The translations under genes and the position numbers were made by a program. The notes beneath the pieces are model-generated. The model was not told where the DNA came from and searched no databases. It saw only the letters and a list, made by a program, of their open reading frames with translations. This document shows, piece by piece, positions 1 to 10,198 of a stretch of DNA of 64,000 bases. Source of the DNA: Quillaja saponaria (taxonomy: Eukaryota; Streptophyta; Magnoliopsida; Fabales; Quillajaceae); NCBI GenBank assembly GCA_029379385.1, contig CM055609.1, forward strand, positions 1,798,001 to 1,862,000. The letters are read 5' to 3'. The number at the start of each line of letters is the position of its first letter. Position 1 is the stretch's first letter.

Positions 1-345
1 GGTGTGATTTTTATGCAAAACCCATGATTTGTAATCTATGTTTAGCTCCATGTTTTGCTTACATTGTTGTAATTTTGATGGTACCTTTTTTTTTTTTTCC
101 TCTATGAATATGCAAAAGAAATGGTTAATTTAGCTTACAAGTTGATGGACCTTATTGACAGAAATGGTTAATATAGTTTGCAATTCAGAAATATGCAGTA
201 AAATTAATTTTGTTAGTGCTAGAGGTGGTATTTTCATGCAAAACCCATGATTTATAATTTATGTTCAGCTCCAATTTTTGTTTACTTTGATGTAATTTTG
301 ATCTTTTTGGTACTTTTTTCTGTGTTTGCCTTGAAAATTGAGCAG
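1..345 (+). other. Part of intron 1 of dioxygenase copy 1, containing a relic of the start of exon 2
   Basis: The segment ends in the acceptor GAGCAG before exon 2. Bases about 104-162 read EYAKEMVNLAYKLMDLI, nearly the same as the real start of exon 2 at 358-410. The intron text before each (a 'caaaacccatgattt' block at 15-30 and again at 239-254) is also repeated. The intron therefore contains a partial tandem duplication of itself plus about 55 bases of exon 2. The relic lacks the AG acceptor seen at the real exon, so it is probably not spliced in. Confidence 0.7.
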
Positions 346-1017
346 AGAAGCATGTCAAGAATATGCTAAAGAAATGGTTAATTTAGCTTTCAAGTTAATG
401 GAGCTTATTGCCCTGAGCTTAGACTTGCCTGCAAAACGCTTTGTTGAATTCCTTGAAGATCATGCCAGCTTTATCAGACTCAATCACTACCCACCTTGCC
501 CTTCCCCCGACTTAGCTCTTGGAGTTGGTAGACATAAGGATGCTGGTGCATTAACCATTCTTGCTCAAGATGATGTTGGAGGTCTAGAAGTAAAGAGAAA
601 ATCTGATGGAGAATGGGTTCTGGTCAAGCCCACCCCAGATTCTTATATAATCAATGTTGGTGACATTATTCAGGTACCATTTTCAATACTAATAAAGAAA
701 AAGCTTTATGTGGAAGTTTCACTGCCAAGCTTTGATTTTGGAGATTTTATGTGTAGGTTTGGAGCAATGATGCTTATGAGAGCGTTGAGCACAGGGTCAA
801 GTTGAATTCTGAGAAGGAAAGGTTTTCAATCCCATTCTTTCTCAATCCGTCACACTACACCATGGTTAAACCCTTAGAGGAGTTAACAGATGAGCAAAAC
901 CCTGCAAAGTATAAAGCATACAATTGGGGCAAGTTTTTTACTACCAGAAAGCGCAGTAATTTGATGAAGCTCAATGTAGAGAACGTCCAAATTTATCATT
1001 TCAGGGTATCTGAGTAA
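346..1017 (+). CDS. 2-oxoglutarate/Fe(II) dioxygenase, array copy 1, exons 2 and 3 (5' end outside window)
   Basis: Exon 2 is 346-673 and exon 3 is 757-1017 (stop TAA 1015-1017). The intron runs from GTACCA at 674 to TGTGTAG at 756. Exon 2 starts in phase 2 (AG|A, giving ...LR-EACQEY), so exon 1 must lie upstream of the window. The product carries the 2OGD iron ligands: HxD in GVGRHKD and the distal His in SVEHRV. The 2-oxoglutarate-binding RxS is in ERFSIPFF. It ends NVQIYHFRVSE. These enzymes are cytosolic and oxidise small metabolites using O2 and 2-oxoglutarate; the substrate cannot be inferred. The sequence resembles the plant 'ethylene-forming-enzyme-like' dioxygenases (At5g20400 type, from memory). 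Both visible exons are intact, so this is the only copy in the array without a visible lesion. Whether exon 1 is intact is unknown. Confidence 0.88.
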
Positions 1018-2039
1018 CTATATATAGCATTTTCAGCAAGCAAGAAATAAAGGGTTGTCAATTGTATCTCCTGTACTCTACATGTATTGAGAAGGAACAG
1101 ACCATGGAAAATGGTGTGATTCATCTAGGAGACGAGCAATATTATGCATATATGCCAATAATGTAAAATATGATTCAATAAATAAAGCATCTGCCATATA
1201 CTTATTCACAAATCAATTGGCTGCAGTGATGCCAATAATTAAAGGGCACGTCCTTCTCCAAGAAAAAAAAAGTTAAAAAGTGAGTTTCATATAAAATTAA
1301 TTTATTTCCGTTTTAGTTCAAAAGATAGTGACTAGGTCCAATTATACAATGTGAGATAGTTCTCTGCTCTCTTATAAACTCCCATTCCCAAGACAAGGCT
1401 GGTCCTTGCAAAATTTGAGGTACTTCAGTTATAAGTTTAGACTTCTGAGTTTTTTTTTTTTTGGCTCTTCTAACTTTTGAGTATTGATGATGTCGTCCTC
1501 GTGCCCTTATCAAAATCAGACACCTCATAATATTTTAAAGGTGCACTATACAATAGCCAATTTTGTTTGACCTGATAGAGAAACTTGCAAATTAGAGTTT
1601 CTATTTACGTTTTAATCCCAATAGATTTATGTTTCAATTGTTACATCCATTCTATCCTGTTCACCCCTTCTTCCTCCCGGTTTTCTTGTCTGACCAATTT
1701 CTAGTTTGCCCATGAGATCACGAAGCCATAGATCAAGATCAAGAACCCAAAATGAAGAGCCCAATTAATTTTTCTTTATAAAAATTTAGATCATCATCTT
1801 CTTTGCTCTATTTCATCTAACTGTGCTTTTAATTTACAAAAAAATAAACAAATAGTCCAAATTAAGACTTACTTCTAGTTTCAGCTTCTCTTCTTGTATA
1901 TTTTTCCTTAAAATTCTAGTTTTGTTTTTTTTGTTTTTTTTGGTTTTTTATTTTCCGAACTTTTTTCTCAGTGGTGCTTTGGGTAATTATACGTAGAAAA
2001 TGCTATATTGATTTATATAAAGCTTGTTAAGATATAAGT
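1018..2039. other. 3' flank of copy 1, then AT-rich sequence leading to the AHL fragment
   Basis: The 3' UTR of copy 1 has AATAAA-type signals (AGAAATAAAGGG near 1041-1052; AATAAATAAAGC near 1177-1188). This block, up to about 1,560, recurs after copies 2, 3, 5 and 6. From about 1,600 to 2,039 the sequence is not shared with the array. It is pyrimidine-rich like a plant 5' leader and could be the captured leader of the AHL fragment; that is inference. I see no gene here. Confidence 0.5.
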
Positions 2040-2236
2040 ATGGAGGTAAGAGATTGTGTTAGCAGTGGGATTACAGTGGTGGGATCATATGCTCCATTTG
2101 ACTACCATGTAGCTCCGAGGATCGAACTCGGTTGCGACGGGATGGGACAATGCCGGCGCAGCTACCTCAAGTGAGCGTCCCAGCGATTCCAGTGAAGAGA
2201 GGTAGGCCTGTGAAACATAATTTTTCAGTCAAATAA
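2040..2236 (+). pseudogene. 5' fragment of an AT-hook (AHL-type) DNA-binding protein gene
   Basis: The frame opening at ATG 2040 reads MEVRDCVSSGITVVGSYAPF and then DYHVAPRIE. This is the characteristic amino end of plant AHL proteins (AT-hook motif nuclear-localised, with a PPC/DUF296 domain). After about 2,140 the homology moves to another frame: PAQLPQVSVPAIPVKRGRPV, with stop TAA at 2234-2236. KRGRPVK corresponds to the AT-hook, normally KKRGRPRKYG, and is itself altered. The PPC domain and the rest of the gene are absent. Intact AHL proteins bind AT-rich DNA in the nucleus and repress transcription; this remnant cannot encode one. It lies between unrelated dioxygenase copies, which points to a captured or rearranged segment. 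Confidence 0.72.
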
Positions 2237-2324
2237 AATTGACAGTGAATGAATGATACATATAAGTTGGGTATTAAATATTCAATCAATATTATAATGT
2301 TGTGTATTGTATAACTCACTTATT

Positions 2325-2800
2325 TAAAAGGTAAATGAAATTTTCAAGTTCTGATTTTTGTGAAATTTAGTTAGCGGTTTTACCCGTCAAATTTTTAAAT
2401 CTGGAGTATATTCTAAAGCATATCAATGACTTCTGCGACTGTTTCATTGGAATTGACAGAGGACAAGAATGAGGTTGTCTTGAAATGTTTCTACTGAATA
2501 ATTATCCAATCGGGCTTGGTATCTAGATTTTGTATTTCCAAAATAGATATGCAATGCATTATATATGAGTTATTTGTGATTCTTAATCTAAATAAAATCA
2601 TGGGTTTTGATCAGAAAATAGTTTTTCTTTTGGTGTGTGCTGGGTGGGAGACTCTGTTTCGTTCTATTTTTGTTTAATCTGGTAGCCATTCAAAGTCTGA
2701 ACACTGACATATGGAAACTGATGAATCTAATACCACCAGAGAAGCTAGCCAATGATATGCACAAGAAGTGGAAAAACAAGCTCACAAACTAGTGGGAATT
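2325..2800 (+). pseudogene. Dioxygenase relic: intron 1 plus the first 20 codons of exon 2
   Basis: Bases 2325-2570 match 7925-8180, the sequence directly downstream of exon 1 of copy 4; both contain 'attctaaagcatat(c/a)aatgactt' type text. At 2740-2800, after an AG acceptor, the sequence reads REASQ*YAQEVEKQAHKLVG. This is the start of exon 2 of this enzyme family, with a TGA stop where Glu is expected. It therefore looks like a remnant of a seventh gene of the copy-4 type. It ends at a junction (GAATTGTAAGATA, about 2796) with the upstream block of copy 2. Confidence 0.65.
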
Positions 2801-2976
2801 GTAAGATAATAATCATGTAAAATTCAAGTTTTTTCATAAAAATTCTTACATACAAAAAATCATACTCTGTTCGAATAAAAGCATATATATTTGCCACTGG
2901 AACCATCTAAACCCATCGTACCTCCTAAAGTCCAAGCACTACACTACATCACATAAAAGTGCCAATGCAAGCGCAA

Positions 2977-3076
2977 ACGTCACCTGGTAGGCTAGTACTA
3001 ATTTTTAACTTAAATTGCCATACAAAAACATGTCCAAATTCAATGTACATCAACCCCCAGACTTATCCTATAAAAC
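2977..3076 (+). promoter_or_regulatory. Core promoter of dioxygenase copy 2
   Basis: A TATA box (TATAAAA, 3069-3075, in CCTATAAAACC) lies about 80 bases before the ATG at 3157. An ACGTCA box (2977-2982; TGACGT on the other strand) resembles the as-1/TGA-bZIP target. The same pair with similar spacing precedes copies 3 (5374-5379 and 5466-5472) and 5 (8751-8756 and 8841-8847), so it belongs to the ancestral promoter. Regulation by salicylate or oxidative-stress TGA factors is an inference from the motif only. Confidence 0.55.
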
Positions 3077-3156
3077 CCACCAAAGCCTTTTTTTTTGCTA
3101 AAACCCACCAATGCATTTGATTTGCCAAATTGTTTAACCATTAATTTCTTCTAACC

Positions 3157-4673
3157 ATGGGAGAGGTTGATCCAGCTTTCATTGAAGAACCAGAACACAG
3201 GCCAAAACTCTCTGTCATCCAAGCTGAAGGCATCCCTTTAATTGATCTCTCACCTTTATACACCCATTTATCAGGTGATTCAGATTCTGTCTCAGACCCA
3301 ATTTCCCTTCAAGGGCTTGTGAAAGAAATTGGCAGTGCTTGCAAGCAATGGGGCTTTTTTCAGGTAATTAATCATGGGGTTCCTTTGGATAAGAGGCAGA
3401 GGATTGAAGATGCTGCAAGAAAGTTCTTTGCGCAGAGTTTGGAAGAGAAGAGGAAGATAAGGAGGGATGCAGTGAAGTTTTTGGGTTATTATGATACAGA
3501 GCATACCAAAAATGTTAGGGATTGGAAGGAAGTGTTTGATTTTACTGTGCAGGAACCCACTTTGGTTCCGGCTTCGCTTGAGGCTGATGACAAGGAAGTC
3601 ACCGAGTGGTATAATCAATGGCCTGAGTAACCTCCTGATTTAAGGTAAATCATTCATTAAAGGTGTGATTTTTATGCAAAACCCATGATTTATAATCTAT
3701 GTTTACCTCCATTTTTTGCTTACTTTGATGTAATTTTTATCTATTTGGTACCTTATTTTTTTTCACTGTGAATATGCCAAAGAAATGGTTGATTTAGCTT
3801 TACAAGTTAATGGAACTTATTGACAGAAAATTTTAATTTAGCTTGCAATTCAGAAAATTGGAGTTAAAATTAATTTTGTTAGTGCTAAAAGGTGTGATTT
3901 TAATGCAAAACCCATGATTTATAATTTATGTTTAGCTCCAATTTTTGCTTACTTTGATGTAATTTTTAACTTTTTGGTACTTTTTTCTATGTTTGCCTTG
4001 AACATTAAGCAGAGAGGCATGCCAAGAATATGCTGAAGAAATGGTTAATTTAGCTTTCAAGTTAATGGAGCTTATTGCCCCTGAGCTTAGACTTGCCTGC
4101 AAAACGCTTTGTCGAATTCTTTAAAGATCATGCCAGCCATATCAGACTCAATCACTACCCACCTTGCCCTTCCCCTCACTTAGCTCTTGGAGTTGGTAGA
4201 CATAAGGATTCTGGTGCATTAACCATTCTTGCTCAAGATGATGTTGGGGGTCTAGAAGTAAAGAGAAAATCTGATGGAGAATGGGTTCTGGTCAAGCCCA
4301 CCCCAGATTCTTATATCATCAATGTTGGTGACATTATTCAGGTACCATTTTCAATACTAATAAGGACAAAGCTTTATGTGGAAATTTCACTGCCAAGCTT
4401 TGATTTTGGAGCTTTTATGTGTAGGTTTGGAGCAATGATGCTTATGAGAGTGTTGAGCACAGGGTCAAGTTGAATTCTGAGAAGGAAAGGTTTTCAATTC
4501 CATTCTTTCTCAGCCCAGCACACTACACCATGGTTAAACCCTTAGAGGAGTTAACAGATGAGCAAAACCCTGCAAAGTATAAAGCATATAATTGGGGCAA
4601 GTTTGTCATTACCAGAAGGCGCAGTAATTTCATGAAACTCAATGTAAGAGAACGTCCAAATTTATCATTTTAG
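3157..4673 (+). pseudogene. 2-oxoglutarate/Fe(II) dioxygenase, array copy 2 (disrupted)
   Basis: Exon 1 is 3157-3644, exon 2 is 4013-4341 and exon 3 begins at 4425. Exon 1 opens MGEVDPAFIEEPEHR, as in every copy with a preserved 5' end. The catalytic elements GVGRHKD, SVEHRV and ERFSIPFF are present. There are three lesions. TAC has become TAA at 3628-3630, near the end of exon 1. An extra C sits in the CCCC run at 4078-4081, so exon 2 is 329 bases instead of 328. An extra A near 4646 gives a frameshifted carboxyl end (stop 4671-4673) that loses the NVENVQIYHF tail. The first lesion alone removes both catalytic domains. Intron 1 carries the same exon-2 relic as copy 1 (about 3768-3823). Confidence 0.85.
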
Positions 4674-5336
4674 GGTATCTGAGTAACTATGTAAGCAAGA
4701 AATAAAGGATTGTCAAGTGTATCTCTTGTAAATATTGTGCATGTATGAGAAGGAACAGAGCAAGGAAATTGGTGTGATTCATCTAAGAGGCGAGCAATAT
4801 TATGCATATGTGCCAAATGTAAGATATGATTCAATTAATAAAGCATCTGCCATGTACTTATTCACAAAACATTTGGCTGCAGTGATACCAATAATTTAAG
4901 GGCATGTCATTCTCTAATTAAAAAAGTGAGTTTCATATGAAATTAATGTCATTCTTTTTTAATTTAAAAGAGGGTGATTAGGTCGAATTACACAGTGAGC
5001 TAGTTCCCTGCTCTCCTATAAACTCCCGTTCCCAAGAGAAGGCTGGTCAAATGTTAGGTACTTCATCTCTTTCTGTATCAAGATTACTTCAGTTATAAGC
5101 TTAAACTTTTGAGTTTTTTTTTTTTTTTTTTTGGCTCTTCTAACATATATAGTCATGAGTTTTACCCAAACAAGAGAATTGTAAGATAACTCAATAATAA
5201 CGTAAAAGTCAAGTTTTTTAACAAAATTCCTACATATGAATAATCATAGTCTGTTCGAATAAAAGAATATATATTTGTCACATGAACCGTTGAAACTAAT
5301 GGTACCTCCTAAAGTCCAAGCACTACACTACATCAC

Positions 5337-5368
5337 AGTGCCAGTGCCAGTGCCAGTGCCAGTGCAAG
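5337..5368 (+). repeat. GTGCCA hexanucleotide microsatellite in the promoter of copy 3
   Basis: About five units of GTGCCA stand where copy 2 has a single AGTGCCAATGC. The expansion lies a few bases upstream of the ACGTCA box (5374-5379) and about 100 bases upstream of the TATA box (5466-5472). Confidence 0.9.
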
Positions 5369-5373
5369 CGCAA

Positions 5374-5472
5374 ACGTCACCTGGTAGGCTAGTACTAATT
5401 TTTTACTGAAATTGCCGTACAAAAACATGTCCAAATTCAGTGAACATCAACCCCCAGACTTATCCTATAAAA
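5374..5472 (+). promoter_or_regulatory. Core promoter of dioxygenase copy 3
   Basis: ACGTCA is at 5374-5379 and TATAAAA at 5466-5472, 50 bases before the ATG at 5523. The arrangement is as in copy 2, except for the hexanucleotide expansion directly upstream. Confidence 0.5.
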
Positions 5473-5522
5473 TCCTCCAATTTTGGTTTACCAAATTGTT
5501 TAACCATTAATTTCTTCTAACC

Positions 5523-7047
5523 ATGGGAGAGGTAGATCCAGCTTTCATTCAAGAACCAGAACACAGGCCAAAACCCTCTGTCATCCAAGCTGAAGGCATC
5601 CCTTTAATTGATCTCTCACCTTTATACACCCATGTATCAGGTGATTCAGATTCTGTCTCAGACCCAATTTCCCTTCAAGGGCTTGTGAAAGAAATTGGTA
5701 GTGCTTGCAAGCAATGGGGCTTTTTTCAGGTAATTAATCATGGGGTTCCTTTGGATAAGAGGCAGAGGATTGAAGATGCTGCAAGAAAGTTCTTTGCTCA
5801 GAGTTTGGAAGAGAAGAGGAAGATAAGGAGGGATGCAGTGAAGGTTTTGGGTTATTATGATACAGAGCACACCAAAAATGTTAGGGATTGGAAGGAAGTG
5901 TTTGATTTTTGTGGACAGGAACCCATATTGGTTCCGGCGTTGCTTGAGGCTGATGACAAGGAAGTCACCGAGTGGTATAATCAATGGCCTGAGTACCCTC
6001 CTGATTTAAGGTAAATCATTCATTAGAGGTGCGATTTTTATGCAAAAACCCATGATTTATTAAACTATGTTTAGCTCCATTTTTTGCTTACTTTGATGTA
6101 ATTTTGATCTTTTTGGTACCTTATTTGTTTCTCTTATGATTATGCTAAAGCAATGGTTGATTGAGCTTACAAGTTAATGGAACTTATTGACAGAAATGGT
6201 TAATTTAGCTTGCAATTCAGAAAATTGCAGTAACATTAATTTTTTTAGTGCTAAAGGCGTGATTTTCATGCAAAACCCATGATTTATAATTTATGTTTAG
6301 CTCCAATTTTTGCTTACTTTGAAGTAATTTTTATCTTTTTGGTACTTTTTTCTATGTTTGCCTTGAACATTAAGCAGAGAGACATGCCAAGAATATGCTG
6401 AAGAAATGGCTTAATTTAGCTTTCAAGTTAATGGAGCTTATTGCCCTGAGCTTAAATTTGCCTGCAAAACGCTTTGTCGAATTACTTGAAGATCATGGCA
6501 GCTATGCCAGACTCAATCACTACCCACCTTGTCCTTCCCCTGACTTAGCTCTTGGAGTTGGTAGACATAAGGATGGCGTTGCATTAACCATTCTTGCTCA
6601 AGATGATGTTGGGGGTCTAGAAGTAAAGAGAAAATCTGATGGAGAATGGGTTCTGGTCAAGCCCACCCCAGATTCTTATATAATCAATGTTGGTGACATT
6701 ATTCAGGTACCATTTTCAATACTAATAGCGACAAAGTTTTATGTGGAAATTTCACTGCCAAGCTTTGATTTTGGAGATTTTATGTGTAGGTTTGGAGCAA
6801 TGATGCTTATGAGAGCGTTGAGCACAGGGTCAAGTTGAATTCTGAAAAGGAAAGGTTTTCAATTCCATTCTTCGTCAGTCCAGCACACTACACCATGGTT
6901 GAACCCTTAGAGGAATTAACAGATGAGCAAAACCCTGCAAAGTATATAGCATACAATTGGGGCAAGTTTGTGGTTACCAGAAAGCGCAGTAATTTCATGA
7001 AACTCAATGTAGAGAACGTCCAAATTTATCATTTCAGGTCTGAGTAA
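5523..7047 (+). pseudogene. 2-oxoglutarate/Fe(II) dioxygenase, array copy 3 (one frameshift)
   Basis: Exon 1 (5523-6010) is intact, from MGEVDPAFIQEPEHR to WPEYPPDLR. Exon 2 is 6378-6706 and exon 3 is 6790-7047. In exon 2 an extra C at about 6409 turns ATGGTTAAT into ATGGCTTAAT and gives an immediate TAA. Apart from this single base the exon encodes LIALSLNLPAKR, GVGRHKDG and the rest without interruption. Exon 3 retains SVEHRV, ERFSIPFF and an in-frame end (HFRSE, lacking one Val codon). This copy is one base from an apparently full-length gene, so a sequencing or assembly error must be considered. Intron 1 has the exon-2 relic (about 6137-6192) shared with copies 1 and 2. Confidence 0.82.
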
Positions 7048-7243
7048 CTAACTATATAAGCAGGTTAGAGCATTATCAGCAAGCAAGAAATAAAAAGGTT
7101 GTCATTGTATCTGTTGTAAATACTCTGCGTGTATGAGAAGGAACAGACTACAGACCATGAAAAATGGTGTGATTCATCCAGGAGATGAGCAATATTATGC
7201 ATATTTGCCAATAATGTAAAATATGATTCAATTAATTAAGCGT

Positions 7244-7275
7244 CTGCCACTGCCACTGCCACTGCCACTGCCACG
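7244..7275 (+). repeat. CTGCCA hexanucleotide microsatellite downstream of copy 3
   Basis: About five CTGCCA units expand a single CTGCCA found at the matching place after copies 1 and 2 ('gcatctgccatatac', 'gcatctgccatgtac'). Confidence 0.9.
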
Positions 7276-7477
7276 TACTTATTCACAAATCACTTGGTTG
7301 CGGTGATTCCAATAATTTAAGGGCATACCATTCTCGAATTAAAAAAGTGAGTTTCATATAAAATTAATTATTTTTTTGGATTCAGAAGAGGGTCATTGTT
7401 GAGCTATAGAATGGGAGGAAATTCTCCCCCACTGATAAGCATAACTTTTGAGTATTGATGATGACCCCCCTTGGGCC

Positions 7478-7877
7478 CTTGACCTCTCTCCTATAAGCTA
7501 CCATGAGGATGATAGTTTCAGACCCAGATGCAATTAAAGGCCTTGTTGAAGAAATAGGCAGTGCATGCAAGGAGTGGGGTTTCTTCCAGGTGATTAATCA
7601 CACGGTGCCTCACTGCCTTTGGATAAGAGGCACAGGGTGGAGTCCGCCGCAAGGACTTCTTTGCTCTGAGTTTGGAGGAGAAGAAGGTGAGGAGGGACGA
7701 AATTAATGTGTTGGGCTATTTAAGGCTGAGCATACAAAAAATTAGGGACTGGAAGGAAATCTATGATTTTAATGTGGAGGAACCCACTTATATAGCACCC
7801 TCTGTTGAACCCATTGATAAGGGTGTCATTCAGTTCAAGTGGGACAACCGTTGGTCTCAGAATCCTCCTCAATTCAG
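7478..7877 (+). pseudogene. Dioxygenase exon 1 fragment, array copy 4 (divergent)
   Basis: Starting near 7,478 the text reads LDLSPISYHEDDS. It changes frame near 7,515 to VSDPDAIKGLVEEIGSACKE and GFFQVINH. Further shifts follow around 7,605-7,680, then VRRDEINVLGY, DWKEIYDF and WSQNPPQFR, ending at a GTACTT donor at 7878. The amino-terminal 30-40 residues are missing and no exon 2 or 3 follows. The residues differ clearly from the other copies (Val-Glu-Glu for Val-Lys-Glu; IAPSVEPIDKG for LVPASLEADDK), so this fragment belongs to another lineage of the same family. The relic at 2325-2800 probably belongs to the same lineage. Confidence 0.75.
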
Positions 7878-8750
7878 GTACTTGGCTTCAATTTCATTTA
7901 ATGGACTCATCGACTAGATGACTATCAGAATATTTTAAAAGGGAAATGAACATTTCAAGTTTTGATTTTTGTGAAGTTAGTTTGCGGTTATGCCCCTCAA
8001 ATTGTTGAATCTGGAGCATGTTCTAAAGCATATAAATGACTTTTGTGACTGATTCATTGGAATTGATAGAAGACAAGAATATAAGGTTATCTTGAAATGA
8101 TCCTACTGAATATCTATCAAATTGGGCTCTAAATTTTGTATTTCCAACATAGATATGAAATGCCACTATATATGAGTTATTTTTTATTAATAGAACATAC
8201 ATGAGTTTTAGGTTGGGGTAGTTTCAATCAGCCAAAAAAAGAGAGAGATCCTTTAAGATGATTTACAATGTGTATCGTACAAATGTGAATGATCAATATG
8301 ACAAGATTCATACAAATGTGAATGATCAATTTGATAAGATTCAAGTTGGCGAAAACAAAGACTGAAAAATACGTGAACAATAGTAGTGTGAAATACTTGA
8401 GTATACAAACTTTCAAAGAAAAGTTAGCCTTCCAACAGGAATGAACAAATGGAAAAAATTAAATTACGTAGCAAATGCCATTAATGTAGACTAGTTTTAT
8501 GAGAATTCATATAGTCTGATTATAACTATTTGGAATTTAAACTTGTAATAAAAATAGAATACTGACTAAAGTTGGATTACCCAAACTAGAGAGTTGTAAG
8601 ATTCAATAATCATGTAAAAGTAAGAAGGAAAAAAAAAAAATCATGTACAAGTCATACTCTGTTCGAATAAAAGCATATGTCTAAACCCATCGGACCTCCT
8701 AAAGTCCAAGCACTACACTGCATGACTCATAAGTGCCAATGCAAGCGCAA

Positions 8751-8847
8751 ACGTCACCTGGTAGGCTAGTGCTAGTTTCTTCTTTAAATTGATACAAAAA
8801 CATGTCCAAATTCGATGTACATCAACCCCCAGACTTATCCTATAAAA
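8751..8847 (+). promoter_or_regulatory. Core promoter of dioxygenase copy 5
   Basis: ACGTCA is at 8751-8756 and TATAAAA at 8841-8847, 54 bases before the ATG at 8901. Confidence 0.5.
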
Positions 8848-8900
8848 CCAATCAATGCATTTGATTGGCCACATTGTTTAACCATTAATTTCTTCTAACC

Positions 8901-10198
8901 ATGGGAGAGGTTGATCCAGCCTTCATTCAAGAACCAGAACACAGGCCAAAACTCTCTGTCACCCAAGCTGAAGGCATCCCTTTAATTGATCTCTCACCTT
9001 TATACACCCATTTATCAGGTGATTCAGATTCTGTCTCAGGACCAATTTCCCTTCAGGGGTTTGTGAAAGAAATTGGTAGTGCTTGCAAGCAATGGGGCTT
9101 TTTTCAGGTAATTAATCATGGGGTTCCTTCGGAAAAGAGGTAGAGGATTGATGATGCTGGAAGAAAATTCTTTGCTCAGAGTTTGGAAGAGAAGAGGAAG
9201 ATAAGGAGGGATGCAGTGAAGGTTTTGGGTTATTATGATACAGAGCATACCAAAAATGTTAGGGATTGGAAGGAAGTGTTTGATTTTTGTGGACAGGAAC
9301 CCACTTTGGTTCCGGCTTCCCTTGAGGCTGATGACAAGGAAGTCACCGAGTGGTATAATCAATGGCCTGAGTACCCTCCTGACTGAAGGTAAATCATTCA
9401 TTAAAGGTGTGATTTTTATGCAAAGCCTATGATTTATAATTTATGCTTAGCTCCATTTTTTGCTTACTTTGATGTAATTTTATCTTTTTGGTACTTTTTT
9501 CTATGTTTGCCTTCAACATTGAGCAGAGAGGCATGCCAAGAATATGCTGAAGAAATGTTTAATTTAGCTTCCAAGTTAATGGAGCTTATTGCCCTGAGCT
9601 TAGACTTGCCTGCAAAACGCTTTGTCGAATTCTTTGAAGATCATGCTAGCTATCTCAGGCTCAATCACTACCCACCTTTCCCTTCCCCCGACTTAGCTCT
9701 AGGAGTTGGTAGACATAAGGATGTTGGTGCATTAACCATTCTTGCTCAAGATGATGTTGGGGGTCTAGAAGTAAAGAGAAAACCTGATGGGGAATGGGTT
9801 CTGGTCAAGCCCAGCCCAGATTCTTATATAATCAATGTTGGTGACATTATTCAGGCACCATTTTCAATACTAGTAAAGACAAAGCTTTATGTGGTTATTT
9901 CACTGGCAAGCTTTGATTTTGGAGATTTTTTGTGTAGGTTTGGAGCAATGATGCTTACGAGAGTGTTGAGCACAGGGTCAAGTTGAATTCTGAGAAGGAA
10001 AGGTTTTCAATTCCATTCTTTCTCAATCCAGCACACTACACCATGGTTAAACCCTTAGAGGAGTTAACAGATGAGCGAAACCCTGCAAAGTATAAAGCAT
10101 ACAATTGGGGCAAGTTTGTGGTTACCAGAAAGCGCAGTAATTTCATGAAACTCAATGTAGAGAACGTCCAAATTTCTCATTTCAGGGTATCTGAGTAG
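8901..10198 (+). pseudogene. 2-oxoglutarate/Fe(II) dioxygenase, array copy 5 (two stops in exon 1)
   Basis: Exon 1 is 8901-9388, exon 2 is 9527-9854 and exon 3 is 9938-10198. Exon 1 has two stops: TAG at 9141-9143 (CAG in the sister copies) and TGA at 9384-9386, beside the splice donor. Exons 2 and 3 are open across their full length and keep GVGRHKD, SVEHRV and ERFSIPFF. The donor of intron 2 is GC (9855-9856, CAGGCACCA) where the other copies have GT; GC-AG introns can be spliced. Intron 1 is short (138 bases) and lacks the exon-2 relic of copies 1-3, which groups this copy with copy 6. Confidence 0.85.

Noticed and set aside
2115..2131. A tRNA T-arm-like sequence on the minus strand (CCGAGTTCGATCCTCGG) with an apparent acceptor stem GTAGCT/AGCTAC.
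   Set aside because: The space between stem and T-arm is too short for D and anticodon arms, and the same bases code for the VAPRIE part of the AHL fragment.
3292..3618. A 108-residue open frame on the minus strand, repeated at 5658-5984 and 9036-9401.
   Set aside because: It is antisense to exon 1 of the dioxygenase copies and repeats only because the exon does.
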